Assembly: GCA_940671915.1 (NCBI GenBank)
Contig: CALNVZ010002409.1
Span: 113,911 to 177,910, forward strand
Source of the DNA: Paracentrotus lividus
Taxonomy: Eukaryota; Echinodermata; Echinoidea; Camarodonta; Echinidae
Length of the DNA stretch: 64,000 nt
Direction: 5' to 3'
The translations under genes and the position numbers were made by a program. The notes beneath the pieces were generated by a model. It searched no databases, had not been told where the DNA came from, and saw nothing but the letters and a program-made list of their open reading frames with translations. The first letter of the stretch is position 1; every line of letters starts with the position of its first letter. Below are positions 25,310 through 36,210 of the stretch, in pieces.

Positions 25310-27500
25310 AGTCAGACCGGCCAGACCGACCTCAAACCGACTACAATTGAATGAAAATTTCAAGATCGGGAACCGATGCAAGCCCGGCACTAAAACCGAC
25401 AACCCCGTTTCTCCCTGGAACCCTCCACGATTCGTTCTGTACCCCTCCCCGATTGCACACTGAATTCTCTTTGTTTCGTTTTGTTTTTATTTGTATTCAT
25501 CCAATGAACTGAATTTGGATAGATGTTGGTGGGTTCTTAATCAATATTATTTTATTATTTTTATGTTATTATGCGCTTATCCAGGATTTCACAACAGGGC
25601 CGGAACTGATTTTGACGCCCCAAGTAATTTCCAAAGGATAACCCCCTCCTCAACAATAAAACTTAGGTCTACAGCTAAAATGTACAATGAGCAAGTATAT
25701 AAAGCTCCTCTTTCAAAGTAAATTATTTGGGTTTTTATTTAATTTTTATTCTACTTTGTCTTGTTGATATAATCACAACAAAACACTGCACATTAACTTG
25801 ATATTTGTTTATTTTTTAAATAGCGTTTTCATGAAGAAAAAAATAATAATGCATCACCCCTTTGAGAAGAGCAATTAATGTGAGCGTGATAAGAAACAAA
25901 TTATATCTACACGATGACCCGAAAGCAAAGAATACTAAAATTCTTTGGCGTTCAATTTTGTTATCTTTTCACGAGTATCGTGTGAGCAGGAGCTGAAATT
26001 CTTACGAACAGAATGTAATTACCCTTTGGAAAAAATGATGCAAGCGCGAAGGGCCAGCGAATTATTTACTACGACCAGAAGGGCATGGAAGTTCAAGCAC
26101 TTTTGGGTTTAAGTCTTTTCATGAATATAAAATCATTTTTTGCAATTAAGTTTCCGATCAATTTCGCACCTCCAGCTGAAGATCAATTTACCCCCTCACT
26201 TTTCTGATCAATGTTTTAGCGCCCCGTAGTTCAAATAAAATTGGGTGCCCCTTAATTTCAAAAGTACTTTGGCGCCTCGTGAGTTCAATATCAATTTTGA
26301 CGGCCCCTAATTTTAAGATCAAGTTGGCGCCCCCTAAGTTTAAGATATAATTTGATGCCCCTTAAGTTGAGGCGATTTGGCTCCCCTCTTTGATTTTAAA
26401 ATCAATTTTGCGGCCCTTAAGTTTAAGATCAAGGCAACCTCTCATGTCACGTCAAATTTGGCACCTCATAAGTTTGAGATACATTTGGCAAACATCATGA
26501 CCATAAGTTTGTTATCGATTTGAAACCCCTAAGTTAAAAATGGAATTGGCTCCTCAACTATAAATCACTTTGGACCCCCTAAGTTTGAGATCAATTTGCA
26601 CTCCCTAATTTTAGATCCATATGGTGTCCTAAGTTAGAGATCAGTTAGAACCACTTCCACTATCTTTACTTATTTTTCTATTTTTTTTTTTAATTTCCCT
26701 CTTTTTTTCCCCCTTGTCGTCATCTCTCTCTAGGCCTATACATGTATATGTATATATTCCTTTTTTTTTTTATTTAGTTCTCTTCTTTCATTTCCCTCTT
26801 CCCCCTTTTCTTTTCCATTTTCATACCCCTTCACTCCCATCCGTATGGCTCCGTGCCCGCCACCTTCCCCAAATACGCGGATGGTATTAGCCATATGATT
26901 TAAATAGCACATCTAACAGACAACCATGCGCAACTGGAAGCATTCTAAAATGTTAAAATAATTATCCTATGCGCCCTGAATCTATTTAGCATCTTTGGTT
27001 TGACATCGTTTTCTTGTCGGTCTCAATACAGCCCCTCTGCGGTTTGGTATCGGAGATGGAGCGGCTTCGTTCGGTATTGAGTCGGAGAAGAAGTCTCTAT
27101 TCATTACCCCATCATGTTGAATCGGGATTAGTTCGCCGATAGCAATTTGACTGAAGTTGGTATTGAAACCGACACATTCGATCTTTTATTCCGAACCGAG
27201 ATCGAACCAGACCGAATGCTCCCCGCTCTTCTCAAACTGACCCCGACTCGACTCCGACAGCTCCCTGACGAATGGTCGGGAGAGATACTTTCGAACATGC
27301 TTGAAAGATTCCACCCCGACCCTTTCTTCAAAACGATACCAGACTGATTTAAAACCAGATAATTCCGACCTCAAACCGACGTTAAACCGACAACAGACCG
27401 AACCCTGCCATAATCATTCCGATGGCTGCCGAATCCATGCCCGATTGGCACAAAAGTGTTTTTGGTGTGATCGGTTTGAGGTCGGTCTGCCGGTGTGACT
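25310..27500. mobile_element. 2.2 kb DNA transposon with AGTCA(G/C)ACCGG inverted ends
   Basis: The left end reads AGTCAGACCGGCC, then AGACCGACCTCAAACCGA. The reverse complement of the right end reads AGTCACACCGG, then CAGACCGACCTCAAACCGA. That makes terminal inverted repeats of about 31 bases. The internal phrase GACCTCAAACCGAC repeats near the right end (27,368), so subterminal repeats are present. The interior holds a degenerate repeat array (26,195-26,660), pyrimidine-rich sequence and a CGA-rich section (27,030-27,410) with overlapping short frames but no transposase motif. It is therefore probably non-autonomous. I could not find a convincing target-site duplication (flanks TAGTGC and CTACTA), so the superfamily is open. 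Confidence 0.65.
26195..26660 (+). repeat. Degenerate ~27-30 bp tandem repeat (AAGTTTAAGATCAATTTGGCGCCCC type)
   Basis: About fifteen units combine AAGTTTGAGATCAATTTG with GGCGCCCCCT or close variants (TGCCCCTTAAGTT, GGACCCCCTAAGTTTGAG). Units are imperfect and of variable length. The array lies inside the AGTCA-ended transposon. I see no reading frame that follows the period. Confidence 0.7.
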
Positions 27501-28064
27501 CTACTATTACACCCTTGTCAAAAGGCCGGAAAGAGATTTTTTTTTTGCCCTTGCACATGGTTCTCTTTATTTGATAGGAAATAGAACAAATATAAACAAT
27601 ATACATCAAAAATATTGATCAATGAGAATGAACCAATACAACAAGATCAAACAATGTCTAAATATATCAGTATACAATATAGATAATAGAGTAAATCCTT
27701 TTTGTTACAATACATTTAAATGAAATCAAACCACACACACAAATAAAAATATCTTTGCAATTAACTGTCATGGTGCAGGCGTACTCCAATGGCAAAGTGC
27801 AAAAAGAAGACACCGGCTGTTACCCATTTTGTATAGAAAATGACGTGATTGTGCCAGCATTTTGCACTAAAGCCACTGAAAACTCAGTCAACCACTAACA
27901 ATGTGCTGGGCGTCACAAAAGACAGTAACTAAAAGATGTATAAATTTCTATTCAGGTCAACTGATCAAATTGCATAAACAAACAATTTAAATCATCCCTC
28001 TTTTCAGTTTCTGAACAGTTTTCGTAGTAAAAACCATTTCTTTAAAAATTTCCTTTATGCTTCA
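27501..28064. other. No gene recognised
   Basis: This is AT-rich intergenic sequence between a transposon and a SINE. I see only a short CACACACA run near 27,732 and a T-run at 27,538-27,546. Confidence 0.5.
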
Positions 28065-28099
28065 ATGCTTAAAATTTTATTGTCTGAATGGATATTTAT

Positions 28100-28291
28100 T
28101 TTGCCCCTTTTGTCGTGGGCCCGGCAGCCGCTGAGCAGCGCCAGAAGGACGTTGCTCTATCCCCCTCTTGTTGAACGCCAAACAGGGAAGCAGCAACTAC
28201 CATTTTTTAACGTCTTTTGGTATGACGCGGCCTGGGCTCGAACCCACGACCTCCCGATTATGAGGCGGACGCTCTATCCACTGAGCCAACA
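28100..28291 (-). mobile_element. tRNA-derived SINE
   Basis: On the minus strand the element opens with GTTGGCTCAGTGGATAGAGC (28,290-28,271), which fits the pol III A box. CTCATAA lies where an anticodon loop would be, and GGTTCGAGCCC (B box) is near 28,235-28,245. The flanks do not form an acceptor stem, so it is not a tRNA gene. After the tRNA-like head comes a body with CATACCAAAAGACGTT and CTTCCCTGTTTGGCG, which resembles the conserved core of some invertebrate SINEs; this is from memory and not verified. The 3' boundary is uncertain. The tRNA source may be Met-like (CAT). It lies next to the 3' end of a Tx1-like LINE on the same strand. Confidence 0.7.
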
Positions 28292-28374
28292 TTTATTTGA
28301 GATTTGTTTGATATACATACTTTTCCATTTCATAATAACGTCTTACGGCTGCTATAATTTGTTCAAATAAAGGT

Positions 28375-28621
28375 AATTTATTTTGTGATTTAGCAAAATA
28401 AATTTCTCGCCTTACAACCATCAGAAATTTAGTGCATTGTTGTTAAATCCGCAAAATCCAAATAGTTTAGTTAGATTCGAAAGTGTAATTGTTTCTCCTG
28501 TCCTATCTAGTATCCAATGCTCTAGCTTAGACCAAATAACGTTAGAATAATGGCAAGAGCAATAGACATGTAAAATATTCTCTTCATTGTTATTACAAAA
28601 GGTATAATTGTGTCAGTTACC
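28375..28621 (-). pseudogene. Tx1/L1-like LINE, extreme C-terminus and 3' end
   Basis: The minus-strand translation gives a cysteine/histidine segment, FCNNNEENILHVYCSC, followed by WSKLEHWILDRTGET and LTKLFGF. This is the usual C-terminal Zn-knuckle-like end of Tx1/L1-type ORF2 proteins. It continues the LINE at 34,118-35,465 across the 5.49 kb element inserted at 28,625-34,114. At the junction, taking out the element with one ATA gives an uninterrupted RFGMVTD reading; one further single-base deletion must then be assumed to reach the FCNNN frame. Dead copy. Confidence 0.7.
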
Positions 28622-28760
28622 ATATAGTAGAGGCTGTTATGTCGAAATAATAAAGCCAGCTGGATATTCGTGCCAAAATTGATTTTATTGGCTAACTTTG
28701 TTAATTTGGGGGTGCTGAATCCAAAAAACTTTTGTTCCATTTTTTCCAACCACGTCTTGG

Positions 28761-29316
28761 GCCGCCATTTTGGAATTCAAAATGGCCGCCGTAGAAAACT
28801 GTAATTTTACATATATCTCATGCTCTAAGCATGGTAAAAGGTTCAAATTTGGTTTAAAATGCATGTATATGATGTCAGACATGATAATACTTAATTTTCC
28901 AAGAATATCATTTATATGAGTAGGTCGCCATCTTGAAATTCAAAATGGCCGCCATAGATAACCTATTTTTTACTTGTATCTCTGGTTCCAAGCACTTTAG
29001 AAGGTTGAACATTGCAATAATATTAAAGTTTATGATGCCCTTCATTCTTGAATGAAAATTTACTCACTATAATGGTTAATAAATAACACTGGTGGCCATT
29101 TCGAAATTCAAAATGGCTGCCATACGATACTTATATGTACGTGCAACCATAGAAAATCATATTTTTACATACTCATGTTGTAAGCATTGTAAGAGGTTCA
29201 TATCATGGGTAAAAGCATTCTTATCATGTCAAACATTCTACTACATCTTTTTAAAAAAATAATAAAACTACGGTTTATTTTGATAGGCAGCCATCTTGAA
29301 ATTAAAAATGGCCACC
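28761..29316. repeat. Left arm: four ~165 bp units with GGCCATTTTGAAATTC palindromes
   Basis: Each unit carries a ~30 bp near-palindrome of the form GGCGGCCATTTTGAAATTC followed by its mirror. Copies start near 28,761, 28,923, 29,091 and 29,286. Unit bodies share TCATGCTCTAAGCATGGTAA/AAGGTTCA-like phrases. Units face the opposite way to those in the right arm. Confidence 0.8.
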
Positions 29317-29379
29317 GAAGATAATCCTATAGTGATCATATATCAGCTTGCAAGCACCTTACAAGTTAAAGTGCATGAT

Positions 29380-29600
29380 ATTTCAACAACATCAATGTTT
29401 ATAGTTTTCCCTGGTGCTCTTGAGATAACATGCAGTAAATGCAATAGAATTAGGGTATCTGCTTCTCCATGGGTGCGATTGGTGACTTTTGGATCAAACA
29501 CATCTGGCTTGAATAATTATGTTGCATTCCCGAAGACGTCAGCAAAGCACTTTTGCTATCATACTCGCGCAGAAGAGCCTTCCAAAGATATTATGTCAGT
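29380..29600 (-). pseudogene. Remnant of a transposon-encoded protein (HGEADT motif)
   Basis: The minus-strand translation gives KPDVFDPKVTNRT, then HGEADTLILLHLLHVISRA, with stops upstream and downstream. A His-x-Glu-Ala-Asp-Thr motif followed by hydrophobic residues is familiar from poorly characterised transposon-associated proteins in marine invertebrates; I recall it only by pattern and could not check. A plus-strand 122-codon frame overlaps it (29,296-29,664) but shows no motif. Function is unknown. Confidence 0.35.
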
Positions 29601-30509
29601 AAGAACTTTGTGTGATTTGAGACAGAATCATTTTGAGTTATGTTCGTTGAGCCCTTTGTGTTAAACTCCACTTGCTCAGTATCTATAGCCATTTTGCGTC
29701 GAGTTCGTTCCTTGAGGGTGTCATCGTTGTTTTCTGATACTCCTAACGAAGGTAGCACCAAATTCGGAGCATTCAATTATTGATGGGGACTTAATTTTGG
29801 CATTGATAACTGCCACTGTATTGCTGATGTTTCCTCTCTTTCTTCTCTTTCTATGATGTGGCTTCTGTGTCGAATGGACTTGACTAATCAGTATCCTGGC
29901 CTTTAGGATGGCGACATTGTATTACTATTAGGTACAGTCCCATGTGCTAATATGACATGGTTGAATGAACTCTTGTCTGAATTAGTAGAAGACCTTCTGA
30001 GGTAAAGAGTGAATTTGTATATATCCCAATGACTGAATCATGGCAGATCTGGATTGTTTAACAACCATAATTCTTGTGAGAAGTTCTGGAAATCCTAGCT
30101 TAATGAGCTTGGCTCCAATCTTGCATTATATCTTCTTTTTGTATGCAAGAGATGAATTTCTTCATTTCGACCTTTGTCATTTAATCCAAGATGTTTTTCA
30201 TGACTGATTACTTGATTCTTCCAGATGCAAATTCTTGGAACCTGACTTTCTTATTCATCTAACTCAAGATTGTCTTCATTGAATGCTTCCACTCCATGTA
30301 AGACACCACATTCATCAGTATCATTGACTTGCTTTCAAAGGGACTTCCCTTGTAGTGTTGTAAAATGCCCTTCTTATTTTATGTTAAGAAACTGCGATAA
30401 ATGCAAGATACAGAAACACTGACCTGACAATGCTCCTTCTTACTGTTGGGATCATTTGTCCTGGAAGTCTTCTGTTGAATGGAGTTGACTCATTCAGGGG
30501 CAACCAGGA

Positions 30510-31308
30510 ATTGGTTTAGGGGTTCGATCAGCAGAGTGTAAGAAAAGTCTACCAGGAAAAGTCTAGTCAATGCTTTCTCAATTTGCATTCATCCTGTAAT
30601 ACCTAATACAACTATGGGTTCTCTGATGAGCTATTCCATTATTTGTAATTATATATAATTATCAAAATATATATTGTTTTTTACTGTCTGTGTGTTTGGC
30701 ATTGACAATCCTTTCCTCTTTGACTTTAACATGGCAGATTTGGAGTGTGCGCCTCACAGGCTGTCCCTCTTTTCTGTTTTTATTAAGAGAATGTGTTTGT
30801 AACTACATATATAATGTATGTTGTATGATGAATGTTGTTCAACACTTTCATCTTGTTTTACAATGTGCCTCAGAATAGTTAACTAGACAGATGGCGCTAT
30901 ACAAATGCGTTATTATTTGGTCAACAAACAAGCTTTTGAATTGGATGCCAGATTGGGGATCATGAATTCTGCCTGTAATGTACCACAAGAACCATCCATA
31001 CAACAGCCCTTGCCCTCTTCATCATCAGTCGTATGCATAACCTATCTGGGGCAGGTCGCCCCATGCCTCAAAGGATCATCACAGGATGTCTAGACCCAAC
31101 CCAAGTAGACAACATTTTACCTTGAGTGGCATCGCCCATGAACACATCTGGAAGTTAGCACTTTCTAAAAGGTGAAATTTAAGCGTGAAAATATGGATTC
31201 TAATGATGAAAATGACCCACTCCACCCTCTCTTCAATGGTATTCAGGTAAAGCAACATAGATTCAGGCAAAGTTTCTTACACTCTGCTGATCGAACCCCT
31301 AAACCAAT
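30510..31308. repeat. 36-bp perfect inverted repeat inside the 5.49 kb element
   Basis: The 36 bases at 30,510-30,545 recur in reverse complement at 31,273-31,308. Both copies include GGGGTTCGATCAGCAGAG. Read outward, both encode DWFRGSISRV or NWFRGSISRV followed by a stop. The 727 bases between them show no intact gene. Confidence 0.7.
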
Positions 31309-31309
31309 C

Positions 31310-33240
31310 CCCCCACATCCAGAGGTTAGACTTTTGGTCCACCCATATCAATTCTAGTTGTAAACTTAAGAGGAAGAGGGCGCTATCACTCTACGCAAAT
31401 CAAACGCTGCCATAGACATTTTGTATTTTGCACAGTTTTTTTTCACTTTGTTTTCTTGATTATGGCGAGCAACTACTTTCAAAGAAATGATCAACTTGAA
31501 TAAGTACGCTAAGAGATTCTTTTTTTCAAAAATAGGAATAATTACTGCAAATGGGAAAAAAGTCCTGTCACTTGTGTCAATTCGAAATCCTAATCAGATC
31601 AAATTCCTGTACAATATGGCCAATTTTGCTCTCAAAATAGCTCATACGCCACATAATTATCTTCCTGGATAACGCATAATTATATTAACAGCTTAATGAT
31701 CAAGCCGTTTTTAAAAGCTTGAATTCTCACCTTTCCAGAGATGGTAAATTCATTTCGATTGGTTAAGAAAAAAGTCCTGTCACTTTGAACATTTTCACAA
31801 TAGAATCTTTACTCGAGGGTCGCATATTCCGCGCATATCACATGCATATCGCATGTGGACGGCGTCTTCGCAAGAGTGACAAGATCACTACTTATATCAA
31901 TAATCGTTTGGAACATCAATCTATGTGAAATAAAGATTCTGATTACAACGTTCATCACAATAATGTTATAAGCTTGCCCAAATGTGTATTTCCTCCATCT
32001 GGTCTGGAGAATCTATTTAACTAACAACATGATAAAAGTTCATTAATTTCTTTCATCTCCATGTACGCAGTAGATTGCTGAACCGAACGGATAATACCAT
32101 TCCAGCTGCAGGGAAGTCTTCTTAAGCGAGTTTTTGTGAGCTAATTCATTATTGCAGCCAGCTGTATAGATTTCTGCGCCTTCTCAGCCGTATTTCCAAC
32201 GTCGCTTTCGTGCGTCTGGCCTCTTAGATAAGGACGCGGCCTTGTTTAATTACGATATAATGCCGCACATTGGTATACGTTAACTTTACATTTTACATAG
32301 AGTAGAATTGATATGTGTCGTGAGTCTGTGCCACATAGTGTCAGCATCAGCCCGTGGCAGTACCTTCAGGTCCTAATGGCCAAATGGCCACATAGGGCTT
32401 TGATGCTGAAGGCCATTTTGTGGAATTTGAGAGGAAGAATCTATGACTCATCTCCAGAAATGCTCTCACTATCTTACCAAACCCTGCAGACGTGACCTCC
32501 CTTTAGCCTGATGTGGTTGCCTGAAGTATTTAAGAGGTAGAGTCTAGAGCAAGTCGTGTGCAAAGTAGTACATGGACTGTACTTCAACATAATTGAGATG
32601 TAGATACAGGTCTTATTGTCTGCTAGCTCATTAATGAAGCAAACTCACCATCTGCTTCATGTACTTCAGTAAAAATCTTGCCATCTCATAATTTTCTTAG
32701 TTTGATCCTTTCAGTAACCTCCATAAAGACCAAGTTGATGCCACTATGTCTCTCATATGGGCCTACCTCCTTGCGAATCACTGTGCTCAAGACAGTGCTC
32801 ATCGTGCATTGATGCTTCAAACAGGAGATCATAGCATACCGTGCTTTTGGTCATGTGGAATTCTACATCACATTTGAACCACTTCCCTGTGGATATTTGG
32901 CGGATTGAATTTGATGGGGCGAAGAGACCTGATTCAATGCTAATGCAATTTCATTATTTTCACCAATCCGAAAAAATCCGGCTTTTGTTCCCTGTTGAAA
33001 ATTTCAGTTCTAGTTCTCTGACATACAGGTCAAGATAAGGGGGTTATGACTGTTTTGGGGGCCAACAATATCTTGCTCCTTGGGAAAGACTTTTGATTGT
33101 GAAGAGGGATACATGTAAACATCCATGAGAAGAACAGAGAAGTATCGACTGCACTCTTTGTAATTGTTCCCCTCGAAGCAGCATCATTCTCTTGGCCAGC
33201 ACCTTTCACAAGATCACTGACTATCATTGTGTGTTGCCGT
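31310..33240. other. Interior of the 5.49 kb element; no intact frame
   Basis: Several 60-65 codon frames occur on both strands, but none has a recognisable motif or links to a neighbour. The region may be decayed coding sequence of the element or captured host DNA. Confidence 0.4.
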
Positions 33241-33250
33241 TATTACTGCA

Positions 33251-33990
33251 TGGCGGCCATTTTGAATAACAAGATAGCTGCCTCTTTGCATTTATAAGCG
33301 GGAAACAATATTTAATTAGCACATTATATAATCTTTGGAGGTATAATGCTATTCTCTAGATAGTAAATTTTCATTCAAGTATGTAGAGCCTCATAAACTT
33401 TGACATTATTGCAATGTTTAACCTTCTAAGGTGCTTGAAACCTGAGATACAAGTGAAAATAGGATAGCCCTGGCGGTCATTTTGAATTTCAAGATGGCGA
33501 CCTAAATAAACCATATTCTAGGAAAATGATGTATTATCATGTCACACATCATATGCATGCATCATAAACCTAATTTGAACCTCTTACAATGCTTACAACA
33601 TGAGATATATGTCAAAATACGATTTTAGCATGGTGGCCATTTTGTATTTCAAAATGGCCGCCAATACTTCTGACCCAATATTATTGGTTTATTTTCATTG
33701 GAGCATGAAGGGCACCATAAACATCAGATATTCTTGCCACTTTTAAACATTTACGGTACTCAAGACTGAAGATAAAGTAAAAACAGATTAGCTTTGGCGG
33801 CCATTTTGAATTTCAAGATGGCGGCCAATGAAAATGAGTCGTAATTTCAAAAACAGATGTAACAGATAAGTTGGCATGATAAGAATGACTTTTGCACCAA
33901 ATTTGAACCTCCTACAATGCTTATAAGGTAAAATATAGGTAAAAATATGATTTTCTATGGCGGCCATTTTGAAATCCAAAATGGCGGCCC
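33251..33990. repeat. Right arm: five ~165 bp units with hairpins
   Basis: Near-palindromes start near 33,251, 33,470, 33,631, 33,795 and 33,958, so the spacing is mostly 161-165 bases with one 219-base interval. Unit bodies match the left arm in reverse complement (for example CAAATTTGAACCTCCTACAA). Confidence 0.8.
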
Positions 33991-34117
33991 AAGACGTGGT
34001 TGAAAAAAATGGAACCAAAGTTTTTTCGATTCAGCACCCCCAAATTGACAAAGTTAGCCAATAAAATCAATTTTGGCACGATTATCCAGCTGGATTTCAT
34101 AGTAGCCCCTACTAATA

Positions 34118-35465
34118 CCAAATCTATACAATGGATCTTTCATATATAGTTTTCTGTTAAGAACTTTTATGTGGAACCATGTCATATTTGTATCTAAAGT
34201 AGATTAAAAAAAGAATTAGGTAATACGAGCCCAATTCGGTCAACCTCAATATTTATATTATCTTGCCATTTTGCTAAAATTTTACATTTTTTAAACTTTG
34301 TGTTTAAAAAATGTTTGATGAATATGTAAACATGCAGTTTCTGTTTTCGGTATAAGGAGCAATGGCTCTGTAATTAAATGATCAGAGGCTTTTGGAATCA
34401 AATCGTGCGTCTTCTTTTCAAACCCTGAACGAATAGAATTACACAAACTAAAATACTTAAGGAAATTGATTTGTATATCATATTTAGATTAAATTTCAAA
34501 ATAAGAAAGAAAAGATCCGTCCTCTTTTAAAATATTATTCACGAAACGTTTTCCTTTTAAATCCCATGTTTTCAAGAAGATTACTTCATAATTTATTTTT
34601 ATAAGAGGGTTATTCCTGAGAGGTTGACACGCAATATCACAGGTAAAGAGCTGATCTAATTCAGACCAAGCTAATAGGACTTCTTTCCAAAATGGGTTTG
34701 GTGTCAAGTCTGCCAATGTTTTAAAATAAACCGATCCCATATGAAAAAGGCACGTTTTTGGCAAAATCGAACGTAACAAATGGAAAGTTTTATTTTCGTC
34801 CAAAGTGTTACTTTTCAAAAATCTTCTGATTTATGATATCTTAAGGGATTTGGCATGAGTGAAAATGTCAATCATTTTTACACCTCCTTCATTTGACACA
34901 TGTGTTCCCTATTTATTTTATCACGTTTGTTACCCCATATGACTGAATAAAATTAACGATTTAAATCTTTCATAGTTTGTATGCTTGGTTCTGGAAGAGA
35001 TAACAGGAGATAATTCAATTTTGGTACCAATACTGTTTTACATGTTTTAACTACAATTATTCGACCTAGAACTGTTAAATTTCTCTTTTACCATCAACTA
35101 ATCTGTCGTTTGATAGCTTTACATTTTGTTCACAGTAATTATAATCAATCATTTATTACAAATCAACTGGAAAAAAATCTATTCCAAGGTATGTAGAGTA
35201 AGCTTCAGAGACCCAATTTAGATGGTGTTCTGACAAAAACTGTTTCTTGCAGGCTTTATTTTTTCCAATGCAGATAACCTGAGTTTTAGTAATATTTCTT
35301 CTAAGATTGGACATTATTTTCAAATTCATCTAAAATTTTGAGTGCGTTTTGCAAATCTTTTTCGGAACCGTCATGTGTTAACAGAGTGTCGTCTGCATAT
35401 TGTAATAATTTAATTTCCTTCCCATTTAAGTTTACAGAAAATTTATTGTTATTCACTTTCAATTA
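34118..35465 (-). pseudogene. Tx1/L1-like LINE reverse transcriptase, C-terminal part
   Basis: Read on the minus strand, the catalytic block KLLQYADDTLL appears near 35,415-35,380. DLQNALKILDEFEN follows, then KACKKQFLSEHHLNW near 35,240-35,200. An open stretch of 109 codons (34,818-34,489) has the C-terminal features TPNPFWKEVLLAWSELDQL and DIACQPLRNNPLIKIN. WFHIKVLNRKLYMKD lies near 34,190-34,145. The first half of ORF2 (endonuclease and RT fingers) is missing, so the copy is 5'-truncated near 35,465, as is common for LINEs. It is interrupted at 34,114 by the 5.49 kb element and resumes at 28,621. Several frameshifts make it inactive. Confidence 0.8.
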
Positions 35466-35584
35466 TCCTTTGCAAAATTAATACTAACTAGTAGCAGTGC
35501 CCGTAGCAGCACAGGGGGAGGCACATAATCCTATTGTATATGGTTTGTTACATTATAGAAATTTGATTCTGACGTTAAAAAAAA

Positions 35585-35636
<52 letters not shown>

Positions 35637-35947
35637 GAATCCAGTTAGACCGAGAGGTACATATTACAATGAGCATGGTGTCTGTATGAATTAAATAGTG
35701 TAAGTGACATGTGAGCTATTTAATTGCTTCAAATTACATTTTTGTTCGCTTGTGCTGGTCCATTGGCAGAACGATTTTCCCTTTAGTTTATTTTCTTTTC
35801 CCCTATAACCTAATATATATTCAATTTGAAATATCATAAGTTTAGTGGTTTGGTTTAGTCTTTCTATTTCCCGGCTGTCTTATACTCCCTTACTATTTTG
35901 GCTCTCTCTCTCTCTCTCTCCGTTCCTCTTCTCCACTTCCTCTATAA

Positions 35948-35982
<35 letters not shown>

Positions 35983-36210
35983 GGGGGGGGGGGGTTTCAT
36001 TATAATCCAACTGTATTATTTCATGACATATGAATGGATCGATGGACTACTTGGAGCCCTAAGGGTGCTTTCTCACTTTGCGGAAACAAAATTGAGACAT
36101 ATTTGCCAACATGGCATTGCACTATATCTGTCTCCTCTGTCTCCGCGACAGATTGTGTGCTACACACGTATGTTCATTTTATGTACAACCAATGGGGGAA
36201 CTGAAGGCCA
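35466..36210. other. Homopolymers and microsatellites, no gene
   Basis: It contains an A-run of about 50 bases (35,586-35,635), a TC repeat (35,900-35,918), a T-run (35,950-35,981) and a G-run (35,982-35,994). A 68-codon frame at 36,023-36,229 has no recognisable motif. Confidence 0.7.

Larger units (their letters stand above)
28625..34114. mobile_element. 5.49 kb long-armed inverted-repeat transposon in a Tx1-like LINE
   Basis: The left end reads TAGTAGAGGCTGTTATG and the reverse complement of the right end reads TAGTAGGGGCTACTATG. Both continue to CCAGCTGGATA and a nearly identical arm passing through CAATTTGGGGGTGCTGAAT. Arms are about 690 bases (left) and 860 bases (right) and consist of hairpin-bearing ~165 bp units. 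ATA flanks both ends (28,622-28,624 and 34,115-34,117), a candidate 3-bp target duplication. Removing the element with one ATA restores LINE reading through the junction. The ~3.9 kb interior has no intact frame but holds a minus-strand fragment with HGEADTLILLH and a 36-bp internal inverted repeat. It probably moved by a transposase supplied elsewhere. The superfamily is unassigned. Confidence 0.75.

Noticed and set aside
28229..28291. A tRNA-Met gene on the minus strand
   Set aside because: No acceptor stem can be formed by the flanks, the anticodon stem is weak, and a SINE-like body follows. It is the head of a SINE.
28065..28370. 101-codon plus-strand frame
   Set aside because: It is the antisense reading of the SINE.
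29296..29664. 122-codon plus-strand frame as a host gene
   Set aside because: It starts inside a hairpin repeat unit of the transposon arm, has no recognisable motif, and overlaps a more convincing minus-strand remnant.
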